Positions 10,022 through 17,897 of a stretch of 64,000 nt of DNA are shown one piece after another. This DNA comes from Pseudomonas sp. DTU_2021_1001937_2_SI_NGA_ILE_001. GTDB lineage: Bacteria; Pseudomonadota; Gammaproteobacteria; Pseudomonadales; Pseudomonadaceae. The position numbers were made by a program, and so were the translations under genes. Where the stretch lies: assembly GCF_032463525.1 (NCBI RefSeq), contig NZ_CP135971.1:2232001-2296000 (forward strand). The letters run 5' to 3'. Each line of letters opens with the position of its first letter. The first letter of the stretch is position 1. The notes below the pieces were generated by a model. That model worked only from the letters and a program-made list of their open reading frames with translations, made no database searches and was not told where the DNA came from.

Positions 10022-11523
10022 GCGCCGAGCGGGTGTCGGCCAAAGCCTGGGTGGCGGTGCTCGGTGGGCTGTTCGGCTGTTTCATGGCGGGGATGAACGT
10101 GCATGTCACCAGTGCCGCGCTGCCGCAGATCCAGGGCTCGCTGGGCGCCACCTTCGAGGAAGGCTCATGGATCTCCACCGCCTACCTGGTCGCGGAAATC
10201 GTCATGATCCCGCTGACCGCCTGGCTGGTGCAGGTGTTCTCCCTGCGCCGGGTCATGGGCCTGGGCGCCCTGGTGTTCCTGGTCGCCTCGGTGGCCTGTT
10301 CGCTGGCCCCGAACCTGGCGGTGATGATCACCCTGCGGGTCATTCAGGGCGCCGCCGGTGCCGTACTCATCCCGCTGTCGTTCCAGCTGATCATCACCGA
10401 GCTGCCAGCCAGCCGCATGGCCATGGGCATGGCGCTGTTCAGCCTGGCCAACAGCGTGGCCCAGGCCGCCGGCCCCTCGATCGGCGGCTGGCTGACCGAT
10501 GCCTGGTCGTGGCGCTGGATCTTCTACCTGCAGCTGTTCCCCGGTATCGCCCTGTTGGCCGCCATCGCCTGGTCCATCGAGGCGCGGCCGATGAACCTGG
10601 CGCTGCTGCGGCGTGGCGACTGGCTGGGCATCGCGGCGATGATCCTCGGCCTGGGCGGCCTGCAGATCGTACTGGAGGAAGGCGGCCGCCAGGACTGGTT
10701 CGCCTCACCGTTCATTTTCTGGACCAGCGTAGCTTCGGCCATCGGCCTGGCGGTGTTCATCGCCACCCAGCTATGGGGCGGGCGCAGCTTCATCAACCTG
10801 CGCCTGCTGGGCCGCTACAACTTCGGCGTGGCCAGCGCGGCGATGTTCGTGTTCGGCGGGGCGACCTTCGGCCTGGTGTTCCTGGTGCCCAACTACCTGT
10901 CGCAACTGCAGCACTACAGCGCCCACGAGATCGGCGTCAGCCTGATCGCCTATGGCGTCGTGCAGCTGTTGCTGGCGCCGCTGATGCCGCGCCTGATGGG
11001 CTGGAGCAGCCCGAAGATCATGGTCGCCACGGGCTTCGTGATCATGGCCGCCGGCTGCTGGCTGGCCGTGCACCTGGACGCTGACAGCGCGGCCAACGTG
11101 ATCATTCCCTCCACGGTGATTCGTGGCATCGGCCAGCCGTTCATCATGGTCGCCCTGTCGGTGCTGGCGGTGGCCGGGCTGGCCAAGGCCGAGGCCGGCT
11201 CGGCTTCGGCGGTGTTCTCCATGCTGCGCAACTTAGGCGGCGCGGTGGGCACCGCCGTGCTGACGCAATGGGTGGCCAGCCGCGAGCGCCTGCATTCGGC
11301 GCGCATCCACGAAACCGTCAGCGTCTTCGAACCGGGCGTGCAGGAACGCCTGGGCAGCGTGCTGCACAGCTGGCTACCGGCCGGCCAGGAACAACTGGAA
11401 GGACTGGCCCGCACCATCCGCCGCGAGGCGTTCCTCATGGCCTATGGCGACGCCTTCTACCTGGCTTGCCTGGCGCTGCTGGCCTGCGCCGTGGCGACCC
11501 TGGCGATGCGCAGCCGCACCTAG
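10018..11523 (+). CDS. DHA2-family MFS drug exporter, EmrB-like
   Basis: A 501-residue inner-membrane proton-driven exporter with about fourteen hydrophobic segments, the pump of the three-gene efflux system. The start MSAERVSAKAWVAVLGGLFG and the motif-C-like stretch SLANSVAQAAGPSIGGWLTD near residue 142 are typical of EmrB. It starts inside the end of the HlyD gene (four-base overlap). Typical substrates of this class are hydrophobic acids, uncouplers and biocides; the actual substrate cannot be read from sequence. No gene follows for about 600 bases. Confidence 0.93.
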   Translation: MSAERVSAKAWVAVLGGLFGCFMAGMNVHVTSAALPQIQGSLGATFEEGSWISTAYLVAEIVMIPLTAWLVQVFSLRRVMGLGALVFLVASVACSLAPNLAVMITLRVIQGAAGAVLIPLSFQLIITELPASRMAMGMALFSLANSVAQAAGPSIGGWLTDAWSWRWIFYLQLFPGIALLAAIAWSIEARPMNLALLRRGDWLGIAAMILGLGGLQIVLEEGGRQDWFASPFIFWTSVASAIGLAVFIATQLWGGRSFINLRLLGRYNFGVASAAMFVFGGATFGLVFLVPNYLSQLQHYSAHEIGVSLIAYGVVQLLLAPLMPRLMGWSSPKIMVATGFVIMAAGCWLAVHLDADSAANVIIPSTVIRGIGQPFIMVALSVLAVAGLAKAEAGSASAVFSMLRNLGGAVGTAVLTQWVASRERLHSARIHETVSVFEPGVQERLGSVLHSWLPAGQEQLEGLARTIRREAFLMAYGDAFYLACLALLACAVATLAMRSRT

Positions 11524-11533
11524 GCTGCTGCAA

Positions 11534-11615
11534 GAGCGACTTCAGCCGCAATACAGTTCAGTTAGTCGCTATATGGCCCGGAGGGAGCGGCTTTAGCCGC
11601 AATACCGGTCAGTTA
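11534..11615. repeat. Two tandemly spaced copies of a 31-base REP-like sequence
   Basis: GAGCGACTTCAGCCGCAATA... at 11534-11564 recurs with few differences at 11585-11615 as GAGCGGCTTTAGCCGCAATA..., both ending CAGTTA. The spacing is 51 bases. Each contains a short palindrome, AGCGGCT..AGCCGC, related to the REP cores elsewhere in this window. It directly follows the efflux operon. Confidence 0.6.
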
Positions 11616-11689
11616 GACCGTTGGAGCTTGCTCGCGAATAGCAGACTATCTGGAGCGGGTACACCCGTCGCTGCATCAGTGCCCTTGAG

Positions 11690-11935
11690 TCACCTTTCCG
11701 CCTTTACGGCGGGTTACTTTTGGTTTCGGCCAAAAGTAACCAAAAGCCATTGCTCCTGGCTTGGGTCTGCCCTGCGGGCAGACTTCCCTCCTTCCGGCGC
11801 CATTCCAGGGGGCCGGCGCAATGGGCCGTCCCTGGCCCAGTGCGCCTAAGCCGGCTTCCCTGCCGGCTTACCCCCTTCCATGACACCTCCACTCGGCCTG
11901 CACCGAAGTCGCGTTCGGCGGCGTTTGTAAATTCT
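11690..11935. repeat. Hairpin-rich, probably dispersed intergenic repeat
   Basis: No convincing gene lies here; short frames have no ribosome site or family features. The DNA is packed with inverted repeats: TTTTGG and CCAAAA around 11717-11734; GTCTGCC and GGCAGAC around 11765-11783; and TAAGCCGGC with GCCGGCTTA around 11847-11870, a nine-base stem. From memory, similar sequence recurs between genes in Pseudomonas genomes and gives rise to spurious small hypothetical proteins. Whether it is a decayed mobile element or a structured RNA cannot be told here. Confidence 0.5.
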
Positions 11936-11973
11936 GTGCTTGAAAAGCAAAAGCGACGCCAAATCAGATTGCT

Positions 11974-11990
11974 CTGATCTAAAAGATCAG
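11974..11990. repeat. Short perfect inverted repeat
   Basis: CTGATCT and AGATCAG separated by AAA form a seven-base perfect hairpin just before the composite REP element at 11996. No T-run follows, so a terminator role is not supported. Confidence 0.45.
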
Positions 11991-11995
11991 TATTG

Positions 11996-12077
11996 GCTTT
12001 AGCCGCGAAAGCGCCAGGAAATTCACTGTATCTGTCGTGAACAGGCGGCCGCTTCGCGGCTGAGGCCGCTCCTACCC
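11996..12077. repeat. Composite REP (BIME-like) element, copy 1
   Basis: About 80 bases made of two palindromic halves: GGCTTTAGCCGCGAAAGCGCC, a linker containing TTCACTG and GTGAACAGGCG, then CGCTTCGCGGCTGAGGCCGC and TCCTACC. The same composite occurs at 23662-23752 (inverted), 49911-50000 and 58659-58746, with a half copy at 17808-17846. It lies downstream of the convergent efflux and hydrolase-fusion operons, where it could protect or end transcripts. Confidence 0.75.
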
Positions 12078-12140
12078 GGCCTGACCGAACAGTATTGCGG
12101 CTGAGGCCGGTCCTGGCGGCCTGCCTGAATGACGAGGCGC

Positions 12141-14573
12141 TCAGGCCAGCTGCAACTGGCCGTCGCGCAGAATCACTTCACGGCCCAGCCAGCCGGCATC
12201 CACCTGCGGCAGCACCGCCGACGGCTTGCGCAACTCGCGCAGCAGGGTCGAGCCATGCGACAGCCGCCCGCCCATCCGTGCCACCACGCCCCGAGCGGCC
12301 TGGTACTGCGCATGCCGGCCGGGGTCGAGGCTGTCTTCCAGGAGGATGTCCTGGCCGAGCACGCCGCGCACCTCGCCGGGGTAGATCATGAACCCGGCCG
12401 CCAGCTCGTCACCTTCGCGGCCATCCTGCCAGAAGCTGCCATCGCGGCTGCGCACGTGAGGATGTGCCGCGAACCAATGACCGCGCTCGGCCTCGGGCAT
12501 GGCGTGGTGCAGGCGAAAGAACACCCGCATCAGGTTGTCGCGGTACCACTCGCGCACCTGCAGGTAGTAGCCGCGCATACCCGGCAGGCCCGCTGCATGC
12601 GCCAGGCGGATCAAACGCGGCCAGCTCGGGAAGGCCTGCAACGGCAGATCGGTCAGCGGCGGCCGTGGCGTGCCGGGGTCGGTTTCCCACGGCAGGCGGT
12701 GCGGGCAGTCATCCAGGCTGCCGTAGGCGGTGGGCGGACGGCCCAGACGGTCACCGCCACTGCTGGCCAGGGCGGTGGCGATGCACAGATTGCCCTGCAC
12801 CACGAACACATAGAAACGGCTGAACCAGTCAGCCAGTTGCTGGCCGCTGGCGCCCTGCTCGACCAATTGCGCCAGCTCACGATCGAAGCGCCGCAGTTGG
12901 CGCTCCAGACGCGGCAACTGGCCCCTGGCGATGCGTTGCATGCGCAAGAACACCGGCAGCGAGCGCAGCACACGCCATGGCCGCAGCGGCAGGTGTGGCG
13001 CGGCACCGCCCACCTCGCCAGCGTATTGGCTGGAGGGAATGCCCCAGTCGGCCAGACGCGCCAGGAACAGGTCGTTGTTGATGTACGAGGCGCCGTCGTA
13101 CACCGCCGTGAAGGGTTCGTTGTCCTGCAGCACGCGGGTATCCCAGCGCGCCATGATCGCCGGAATACTCGCCGCAGCGCGGCGCTGGCCGTACTCGACG
13201 AAGCGGCTGGGCTGTGGCGGCAGGATCTCGGCGATGTTGGCCGCCGTGAGGTGGCGGCGCCAGCCGTAGTCGCTGATCGGCCGATACTGCAGCAGCCACA
13301 GTTGCTGGCCGTCCCAGGCCCACTCCACATCGCCCGGCACATAGTGGAAGACCCGCAGCACGCCCTGCAGGAAGTCCCACAGGCGGGCCTGGGTCAGGCC
13401 GTGCACGGTAGGGAACTGGCCACTGCTCCAGGCCTCGCCCAGGCGCGACAGCACCGCCCGCTGCGGGCTGACCAGGCCATCGGCCAGGGCCGCCAGATGC
13501 CCCTCGACCCATTCCAGTTCCACGGCCAGATGGCGCACGAAACCGATGCCGGACACCCGAGGCTCGATGAAGCGCTGCACCACCACCTGCTCGACCCCGG
13601 CCCCCAGCAGGTCCTCGACCCGGGCATGGACCTCGGCGCCCGGTACACGCAGGTACGTGGTGCTCAACCCGGCGTTGGCCGCATCGGCCTGGTCTTCGCC
13701 GAAACTGGACGAGCGCACCGCCCACAAGGCTTGTGGGGCATCGGCCAACAGCGCAGGCAGCCTGGGGTCAGCGGCCTGCTCCAGGTTCAGCGCCATCGGC
13801 ACCGGTTGCCCGGCCAGTTGCGCCAGGTGCAGTCGGCCGCCCTTGGTGTGGGCGACGAAACCTGGCTCGCGCGCTTCCAGCCAGGCGGCGAAGCCGACCG
13901 GATCGTCGATCCAGGGGTAATGCCCCCACCCCGGCTGCACGCTGATGCGCAGGTCGGCACGGGCAAGGATCGCCGACCAGGCGGCCGCCTGCTCACTGCC
14001 CAGCAGGCCGTCCTGGTCGCCCCACACCAGTTCGAGGGGGTCTTCGATCCACTCCAGCAAGGGCAAGGCGGTGTCGGCGCGCAGCAGGTCCCAGTACGGC
14101 ACGAAGGCCCGGCAGCGCGCGTAGCCCTCGCCCATGCGCCGATACTGCGCGGCGTTCCAGCGCTGGCGGGAGAACTTGCGGGCGAACAACGTGGGGCGGT
14201 GCGCCAGCAGCCAGTGGATGGCCTTGCGCACCGGCAACGGCGACATCAGTGCCGGCAAGCGGCGTTGCCAGAGAAAGGCACCCACCGGCGACAGCAGCAC
14301 GCTGCGCGAGAAGTGACCCGGCTGGCGTTGCAGCGCGTGCAGCACCAGCAAGGCACTCACCCCGGTGGCGAGGATCGCGCTGCCGCGCCGGGTGGCGGCC
14401 AGCAGCGCGCGGGCGTAACCGGCCAGGTCGCTGCACGGCGGCTCGGGGTTGTCGCCGAAGCCTGGCAGCTCCAGCGGCACCACCTGGTAATGCTGGAAGT
14501 GCGGCAGCACGTCGTCCCACCAGCGCGCGCAGCTGCCGTTGCCGGCCAGCAGGTACAGCAACGGCTTGCTCAT
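12141..14573 (-). CDS. Alpha/beta-hydrolase fused to PEP-synthase-like phosphotransferase
   Basis: A 810-residue fusion. Residues 1 to about 245 look like an alpha/beta hydrolase: loop LLAGNGSCARWW, candidate nucleophile Ser73 in ATGVSALL (last glycine of GxSxG replaced by Leu), acid in VWGDQD (186-188) and His218 in GWGHYPWIDDP. Residues about 280-433 match the ATP-binding domain of PEP synthase/pyruvate dikinase: VRSSSFGED (Arg287), VVVQRFIEPRVSGIGF, and DVEWAWDG..LLQYRPI. A unique middle region follows. The end is a swivelling phosphohistidine domain, GGRLSHGSTLLRELRKPSAV, with His773. The PEP-binding barrel of true PEP synthase is absent, as in rifampin phosphotransferase. It overlaps the upstream membrane-protein gene by four bases (ATGA). 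Substrate unknown. Confidence 0.8.
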   Translation of the reverse strand: MSKPLLYLLAGNGSCARWWDDVLPHFQHYQVVPLELPGFGDNPEPPCSDLAGYARALLAATRRGSAILATGVSALLVLHALQRQPGHFSRSVLLSPVGAFLWQRRLPALMSPLPVRKAIHWLLAHRPTLFARKFSRQRWNAAQYRRMGEGYARCRAFVPYWDLLRADTALPLLEWIEDPLELVWGDQDGLLGSEQAAAWSAILARADLRISVQPGWGHYPWIDDPVGFAAWLEAREPGFVAHTKGGRLHLAQLAGQPVPMALNLEQAADPRLPALLADAPQALWAVRSSSFGEDQADAANAGLSTTYLRVPGAEVHARVEDLLGAGVEQVVVQRFIEPRVSGIGFVRHLAVELEWVEGHLAALADGLVSPQRAVLSRLGEAWSSGQFPTVHGLTQARLWDFLQGVLRVFHYVPGDVEWAWDGQQLWLLQYRPISDYGWRRHLTAANIAEILPPQPSRFVEYGQRRAAASIPAIMARWDTRVLQDNEPFTAVYDGASYINNDLFLARLADWGIPSSQYAGEVGGAAPHLPLRPWRVLRSLPVFLRMQRIARGQLPRLERQLRRFDRELAQLVEQGASGQQLADWFSRFYVFVVQGNLCIATALASSGGDRLGRPPTAYGSLDDCPHRLPWETDPGTPRPPLTDLPLQAFPSWPRLIRLAHAAGLPGMRGYYLQVREWYRDNLMRVFFRLHHAMPEAERGHWFAAHPHVRSRDGSFWQDGREGDELAAGFMIYPGEVRGVLGQDILLEDSLDPGRHAQYQAARGVVARMGGRLSHGSTLLRELRKPSAVLPQVDAGWLGREVILRDGQLQLA

Positions 14574-15019
14574 GCGCCACTCCGGTCATGACGGTACAGC
14601 CACAGCAGGGGTGGCAACAGGGCCAGCAGCGCCAGGGCGTCGATCAACAGGTGCGACCAGAGGCTGGCCTGCAGCGAGATGAGCATGTCCTGCGGCGCCC
14701 AGAGCAGCAGGCCGGCGATCAGCCAGCCCCATACCCGCGGCTGGCGCAGGCGGCTGCCGATGTGCACCAGCGCCAGCATGTACAGCGAGTAGGCCTGCAG
14801 GGTCGCGCCGAACAACGCCAGCCACCAGGTCTGCTGGGCCCGCGCCGGGGCCGGCGCCAGGCCGCCCCAGAAGGCCTGCTCCAGCGAGGTCAGGTAGGCG
14901 TCGAACAGGCCGCTGTGGCCGGCCCAACTCAATAGCACACCACCGCCCAGATGCGCGGCGGCCACCAGATACAGCCAGCGAACCAGCGCTTGGCGTCGAG
15001 CGACGGAAGAAGACCACAT
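14570..15019 (-). CDS. Small multi-pass membrane protein, partner of the hydrolase fusion
   Basis: A 149-residue protein with about four to five hydrophobic helices: LVRWLYLVAAAHLGGGVLLS, a segment near residue 70 (WWLALFGATLQAYSLYMLAL), WGWLIAGLLLWAPQDMLISL, and ALALLALLPPLLWLYRH. I recognise no family. The start at 15019 (MWSSS) was preferred to an upstream in-frame ATG because it leaves a sensible short N-terminus and an AT-richer leader. Its stop TGA overlaps the ATG of the fusion gene, so the two proteins are probably made together. It could present a membrane-bound substrate to the fusion enzyme; that is inference. Confidence 0.7.
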   Translation of the reverse strand: MWSSSVARRQALVRWLYLVAAAHLGGGVLLSWAGHSGLFDAYLTSLEQAFWGGLAPAPARAQQTWWLALFGATLQAYSLYMLALVHIGSRLRQPRVWGWLIAGLLLWAPQDMLISLQASLWSHLLIDALALLALLPPLLWLYRHDRSGA

Positions 15020-15208
15020 GGCGAATTCCGAGATTCCTGCCGGGAAAGCTGGCGAGTGTACCCGTTTTCCAGCAGGCCTCAGCAGCCCACGCAAGCGCCG
15101 TGGGCAACCGCTAGGCACGCGCCCGAATATTTCTTGCGCCAGGCCTGTCCCCTTTTCGCCGCTGGCGTGTCATGAGGGTTAACAGCATCCAGAAAAGAGA
15201 GCACCGCA
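15020..15208. promoter_or_regulatory. Divergent promoter region of membrane-protein operon and TonB receptor
   Basis: 189 bases separate the two divergent starts. An imperfect palindrome CCACG...CGTGG lies around 15089-15106. I found no convincing Fur box and no clear iron-starvation sigma-factor promoter, although a receptor of this type would usually be iron-repressed. The receptor's leader carries AGAAAAGAGAG (15190-15200) as its ribosome site. Confidence 0.4.
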
Positions 15209-17626
15209 ATGCCTGCACTGCCACGCCGCCGTTCGCTCCTGGCGTCTTCGATCTCCCGCTCGACCCTGTACCTGAGCCTGGCCCTCGGCCTGCCAGCCAC
15301 CCTGCCGGAGCTGGCCCTGGCCGAGACACGCAGCTTCGAGGTGCCGGCCGGAGACCTCGGCTCGGCGCTGACCCGCTTCGCCGGCCAGGCCGGGGTAAGC
15401 CTGTCGGTGGACCCGGCGCTGATTCAGGGCCGCCACAGCGCCGGGCTGTCGGGCAGCTATGGCGTGGAGGAAGGCTTCCAGCGCCTGTTGCAGGGCAGCG
15501 GCCTGCAGCTGCAGGCGGTGGGTGGCGGCTACACCCTGGTGCCGGCCCCGCAGCGCAGCGGCGCTCTGGAGCTGGGCAGCACCGACATCGTCAGCACCAG
15601 CATCCTGTCGTTCAACGGCGACGGCGAGCGCTACGCCGGCAACCAGGTGGCGCGGCGTGGCTCGCTGGGCCTGCTGGGTTCGCGGGACTTCATGGATACC
15701 CCGCTGAGCAGCACCACCTACACCAGCGAAACCGCCAAGAACCAGCAGGCTCGCACCCTGGGCGACCTGGTGGCCAGCGACCCGTCGGTGCGCACCACCA
15801 ACCCGGCCGGCGGTCGCTTCGAGCAGTTCACCATCCGCGGCTTCAGCCTGTTCAACACCGATGTGTCCTATAACGGCCTGTACGGCGTGCTGCCCACCTA
15901 TTCCATCGACATGGAAATGGCCGACCGGGTCGACGTATTCAAGGGCACCAACCAGCTGCTCAACGGCATTTCGCCGCGCGGCAGCATCGGCGGTGGCGTC
16001 AACGTGGTAGCCAAGCGCGCCACCGACAAGCCGATCACCGAGTTCACCGGCAGCGTGGCTTCCGACAGCCAGGTCGGCGGCGCCGTGGATGTCGGTCGGC
16101 GCTTCGGTGACAACAACGAATACGGCATCCGCTTCAACGGCGTGAAGCAGTCCGGTGACACCGAGTGGGATCACCAGAACGTCGACCGCGAGCTGTCGGT
16201 ACTGGGCCTGGACTTCCGTGGCGAGCGCCTGCGCGTGTCGGCGGACATCGGCCGAACCGAACGCGACACCGATGCCCCGCAGGAGCGTATCCAGGTCGGC
16301 GCCAACGCCCAGGTGCCGAGCGCCAGCTCGATCCACAAGAACTACGCCCAGGCCTGGAGCTGGGCGAGCACCAACGACACCTTCGGCGACCTCAATGCCG
16401 AATACGACATCAGCGATTCCTTCATGGTCTATGGTGCGGTAGGTGCGCGCGAGAGCAACCATGAGTTCATGCGCCACGCCGTGAGCGTGACCAACAACGC
16501 GGGCGACTTCACCATTTCGCCACGCTACTTCACCCGTGATGAAAGCGTGCGTACCGCCACTGTAGGCGCGCGCAAGTGGCTGCAGACAGGTCCCGTCAGC
16601 CACGAGCTGAACATCTCGGCCACGCATTTCTACATGGACTTCACCAACGGTGGGGCGCGCTATGCCACCGCTGCCGGCAATATCTACAACGCGGTGCAGC
16701 GGCCCTTGCCCAATGCGCCGACGCGCCTGGATTCGAAGGACTACACCGAAAACCGCTTCGACAGCCTGGGCCTGGCCGACACCCTGGGCTTCTTCGATGA
16801 CCGCCTGCTGGTCACCTTGGGCGGGCGCTTCCAGCGCGTGCAGGTGGATGACTGGAGCGATGGCGTCAAAGGCGCCACCGCCTACGACGAGAAGAAGTTC
16901 TCGCCCTCCGGCGGGGTGGTCTACAAGGTCACCGACCAGTGGTCGCTGTATGCCAACTACATGGAAGGCCTGAGCCTGGGCAAAGTGGCGCCTTCCACCT
17001 CGATCAATGAAAACCAGATCTTCGCGCCGTTCATCAGCCGCCAGATCGAGGTGGGCAGCAAGTACGACCTGGGCAACCTGGCCTTCACCGCCAGTGTGTT
17101 CCGGGTCAAGCAGCCGGCCTACGAGACCAACGCCACCACGCGGGTCTTCGGCCCCAGCGGCAAGCGCGAGAACACCGGCGTGGAACTGAACGTGTTCGGC
17201 GAACCCCTGCAGGGCGTGCGCCTGCTCGGCGGGGTGATGTACATCCACAGCGAGCTGACCGACACCGTCAACGGTGTCTACGACGGCAACCGCGCACCGG
17301 CCACGCCCAAGTACAACGTCAACCTGGGCGGCGAATGGGACGTACCGGGCCTGCAGGGCGTGACCCTTACCGCACGCGGCATCTACTCCAGCTCGCAGTA
17401 CCTGGACCAGGCCAACAGCAAATCCATCGACAGCTGGGAGCGCTTCGACCTTGGCGCGCGCTATGCCTTCAAGATCAACAGCACGGACGTGACCCTGCGC
17501 GCCAATGTCGAGAACGTGCTGGACAAGGCCTACTGGGCCTCGGCCGGCGCCTCCGACGACAGCGAGCCGGGCCTGACCCTGTCGACGCCACGCACCTACC
17601 TGTTGTCGGCCACCGTCGGGTTCTGA
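15209..17626 (+). CDS. TonB-dependent siderophore receptor with N-terminal signalling domain
   Basis: A 805-residue outer-membrane transporter that imports a ferric siderophore using TonB energy. A twin-arginine-like basic start and hydrophobic signal peptide end near residue 40 (LALAETRSFEV). Residues about 43-110 form an STN signalling domain (FEVPAGDLGSALTRFAGQAG). The plug follows (DPSVRTTNPAGGRFEQFTIR, DVFKGTNQLLNGISPRGSIG), then a 22-strand barrel ending in an aromatic-terminated strand, TYLLSATVGF. FpvA/FhuE-like. The STN domain normally touches a FecR-type anti-sigma factor, but no fecI/fecR pair is adjacent, so any partner must be elsewhere. Ligand not predictable. Confidence 0.93.
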   Translation: MPALPRRRSLLASSISRSTLYLSLALGLPATLPELALAETRSFEVPAGDLGSALTRFAGQAGVSLSVDPALIQGRHSAGLSGSYGVEEGFQRLLQGSGLQLQAVGGGYTLVPAPQRSGALELGSTDIVSTSILSFNGDGERYAGNQVARRGSLGLLGSRDFMDTPLSSTTYTSETAKNQQARTLGDLVASDPSVRTTNPAGGRFEQFTIRGFSLFNTDVSYNGLYGVLPTYSIDMEMADRVDVFKGTNQLLNGISPRGSIGGGVNVVAKRATDKPITEFTGSVASDSQVGGAVDVGRRFGDNNEYGIRFNGVKQSGDTEWDHQNVDRELSVLGLDFRGERLRVSADIGRTERDTDAPQERIQVGANAQVPSASSIHKNYAQAWSWASTNDTFGDLNAEYDISDSFMVYGAVGARESNHEFMRHAVSVTNNAGDFTISPRYFTRDESVRTATVGARKWLQTGPVSHELNISATHFYMDFTNGGARYATAAGNIYNAVQRPLPNAPTRLDSKDYTENRFDSLGLADTLGFFDDRLLVTLGGRFQRVQVDDWSDGVKGATAYDEKKFSPSGGVVYKVTDQWSLYANYMEGLSLGKVAPSTSINENQIFAPFISRQIEVGSKYDLGNLAFTASVFRVKQPAYETNATTRVFGPSGKRENTGVELNVFGEPLQGVRLLGGVMYIHSELTDTVNGVYDGNRAPATPKYNVNLGGEWDVPGLQGVTLTARGIYSSSQYLDQANSKSIDSWERFDLGARYAFKINSTDVTLRANVENVLDKAYWASAGASDDSEPGLTLSTPRTYLLSATVGF

Positions 17627-17708
17627 TCGCCCCAGCCCCACAGCTGCTCGCTCACAGGTGCGAGCAGCTTCGACTGCCAGGACGTTTCCCGGCTGAAAGC
17701 AATACCGT

Positions 17709-17795
17709 TGTGGGAGCGAGCTTGCTCGCGAAATGGCCGGTAAGGTCACCCCATTTGTTGTGAGCATGACGCCGACTTCGCGAGCAAGCTCGCAC
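17709..17795. repeat. REP pair, GAGCTTGCTCGC type
   Basis: Two facing copies of a REP core: TGTGGGAGCGAGCTTGCTCG at 17709-17728 and its inverse TTCGCGAGCAAGCTCGCAC at 17777-17795, about 50 bases apart. Together they could form a long hairpin between the TonB receptor and the convergent UvrA2 gene. This REP type differs in its core from the composite elements listed separately. Confidence 0.7.
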
Positions 17796-17807
17796 GGTCT
17801 ATCTACT

Positions 17808-17846
17808 GTGAACAGGCGGTCGCTTCGCGGCTGAAGCCGCTCCTGC
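17808..17846. repeat. Half of the composite REP element
   Basis: GTGAACAGGCGGTCGCTTCG followed by CGGCTGAAGCCGCTCCTGC matches the right half of the composite REP at 11996-12077 and its relatives. The left half is missing; a different REP pair occupies that place. The remaining bases of the gap 17627-17897 show nothing else. Confidence 0.65.
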
Positions 17847-17897
17847 TGCAGCGCAAGGGGCACTGGCGCTGAGTTCTCGAACCGGCAGTCCCTCGCG

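Noticed and set aside
11704..11892. 62-residue minus-strand protein
   Set aside because: Lies wholly within the hairpin-rich repeat, has no ribosome site and resembles spurious hypothetical proteins called from this kind of repeat.
11524..12140. CRISPR array
   Set aside because: The repeats are few, palindromic and unevenly spaced, and no cas genes are present; they are REP-like.
12129..14591. 820-residue plus-strand open frame
   Set aside because: It is antisense to the hydrolase-fusion gene; its composition is Gln/Arg/His-rich as expected for an antisense frame at high GC, and the minus strand carries clear motifs.
15020..15208. Fur box or iron-starvation sigma promoter before the TonB receptor
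   Set aside because: No convincing match to a Fur 19-base site or to the TAAAT-N16-CGT promoter could be seen by eye.
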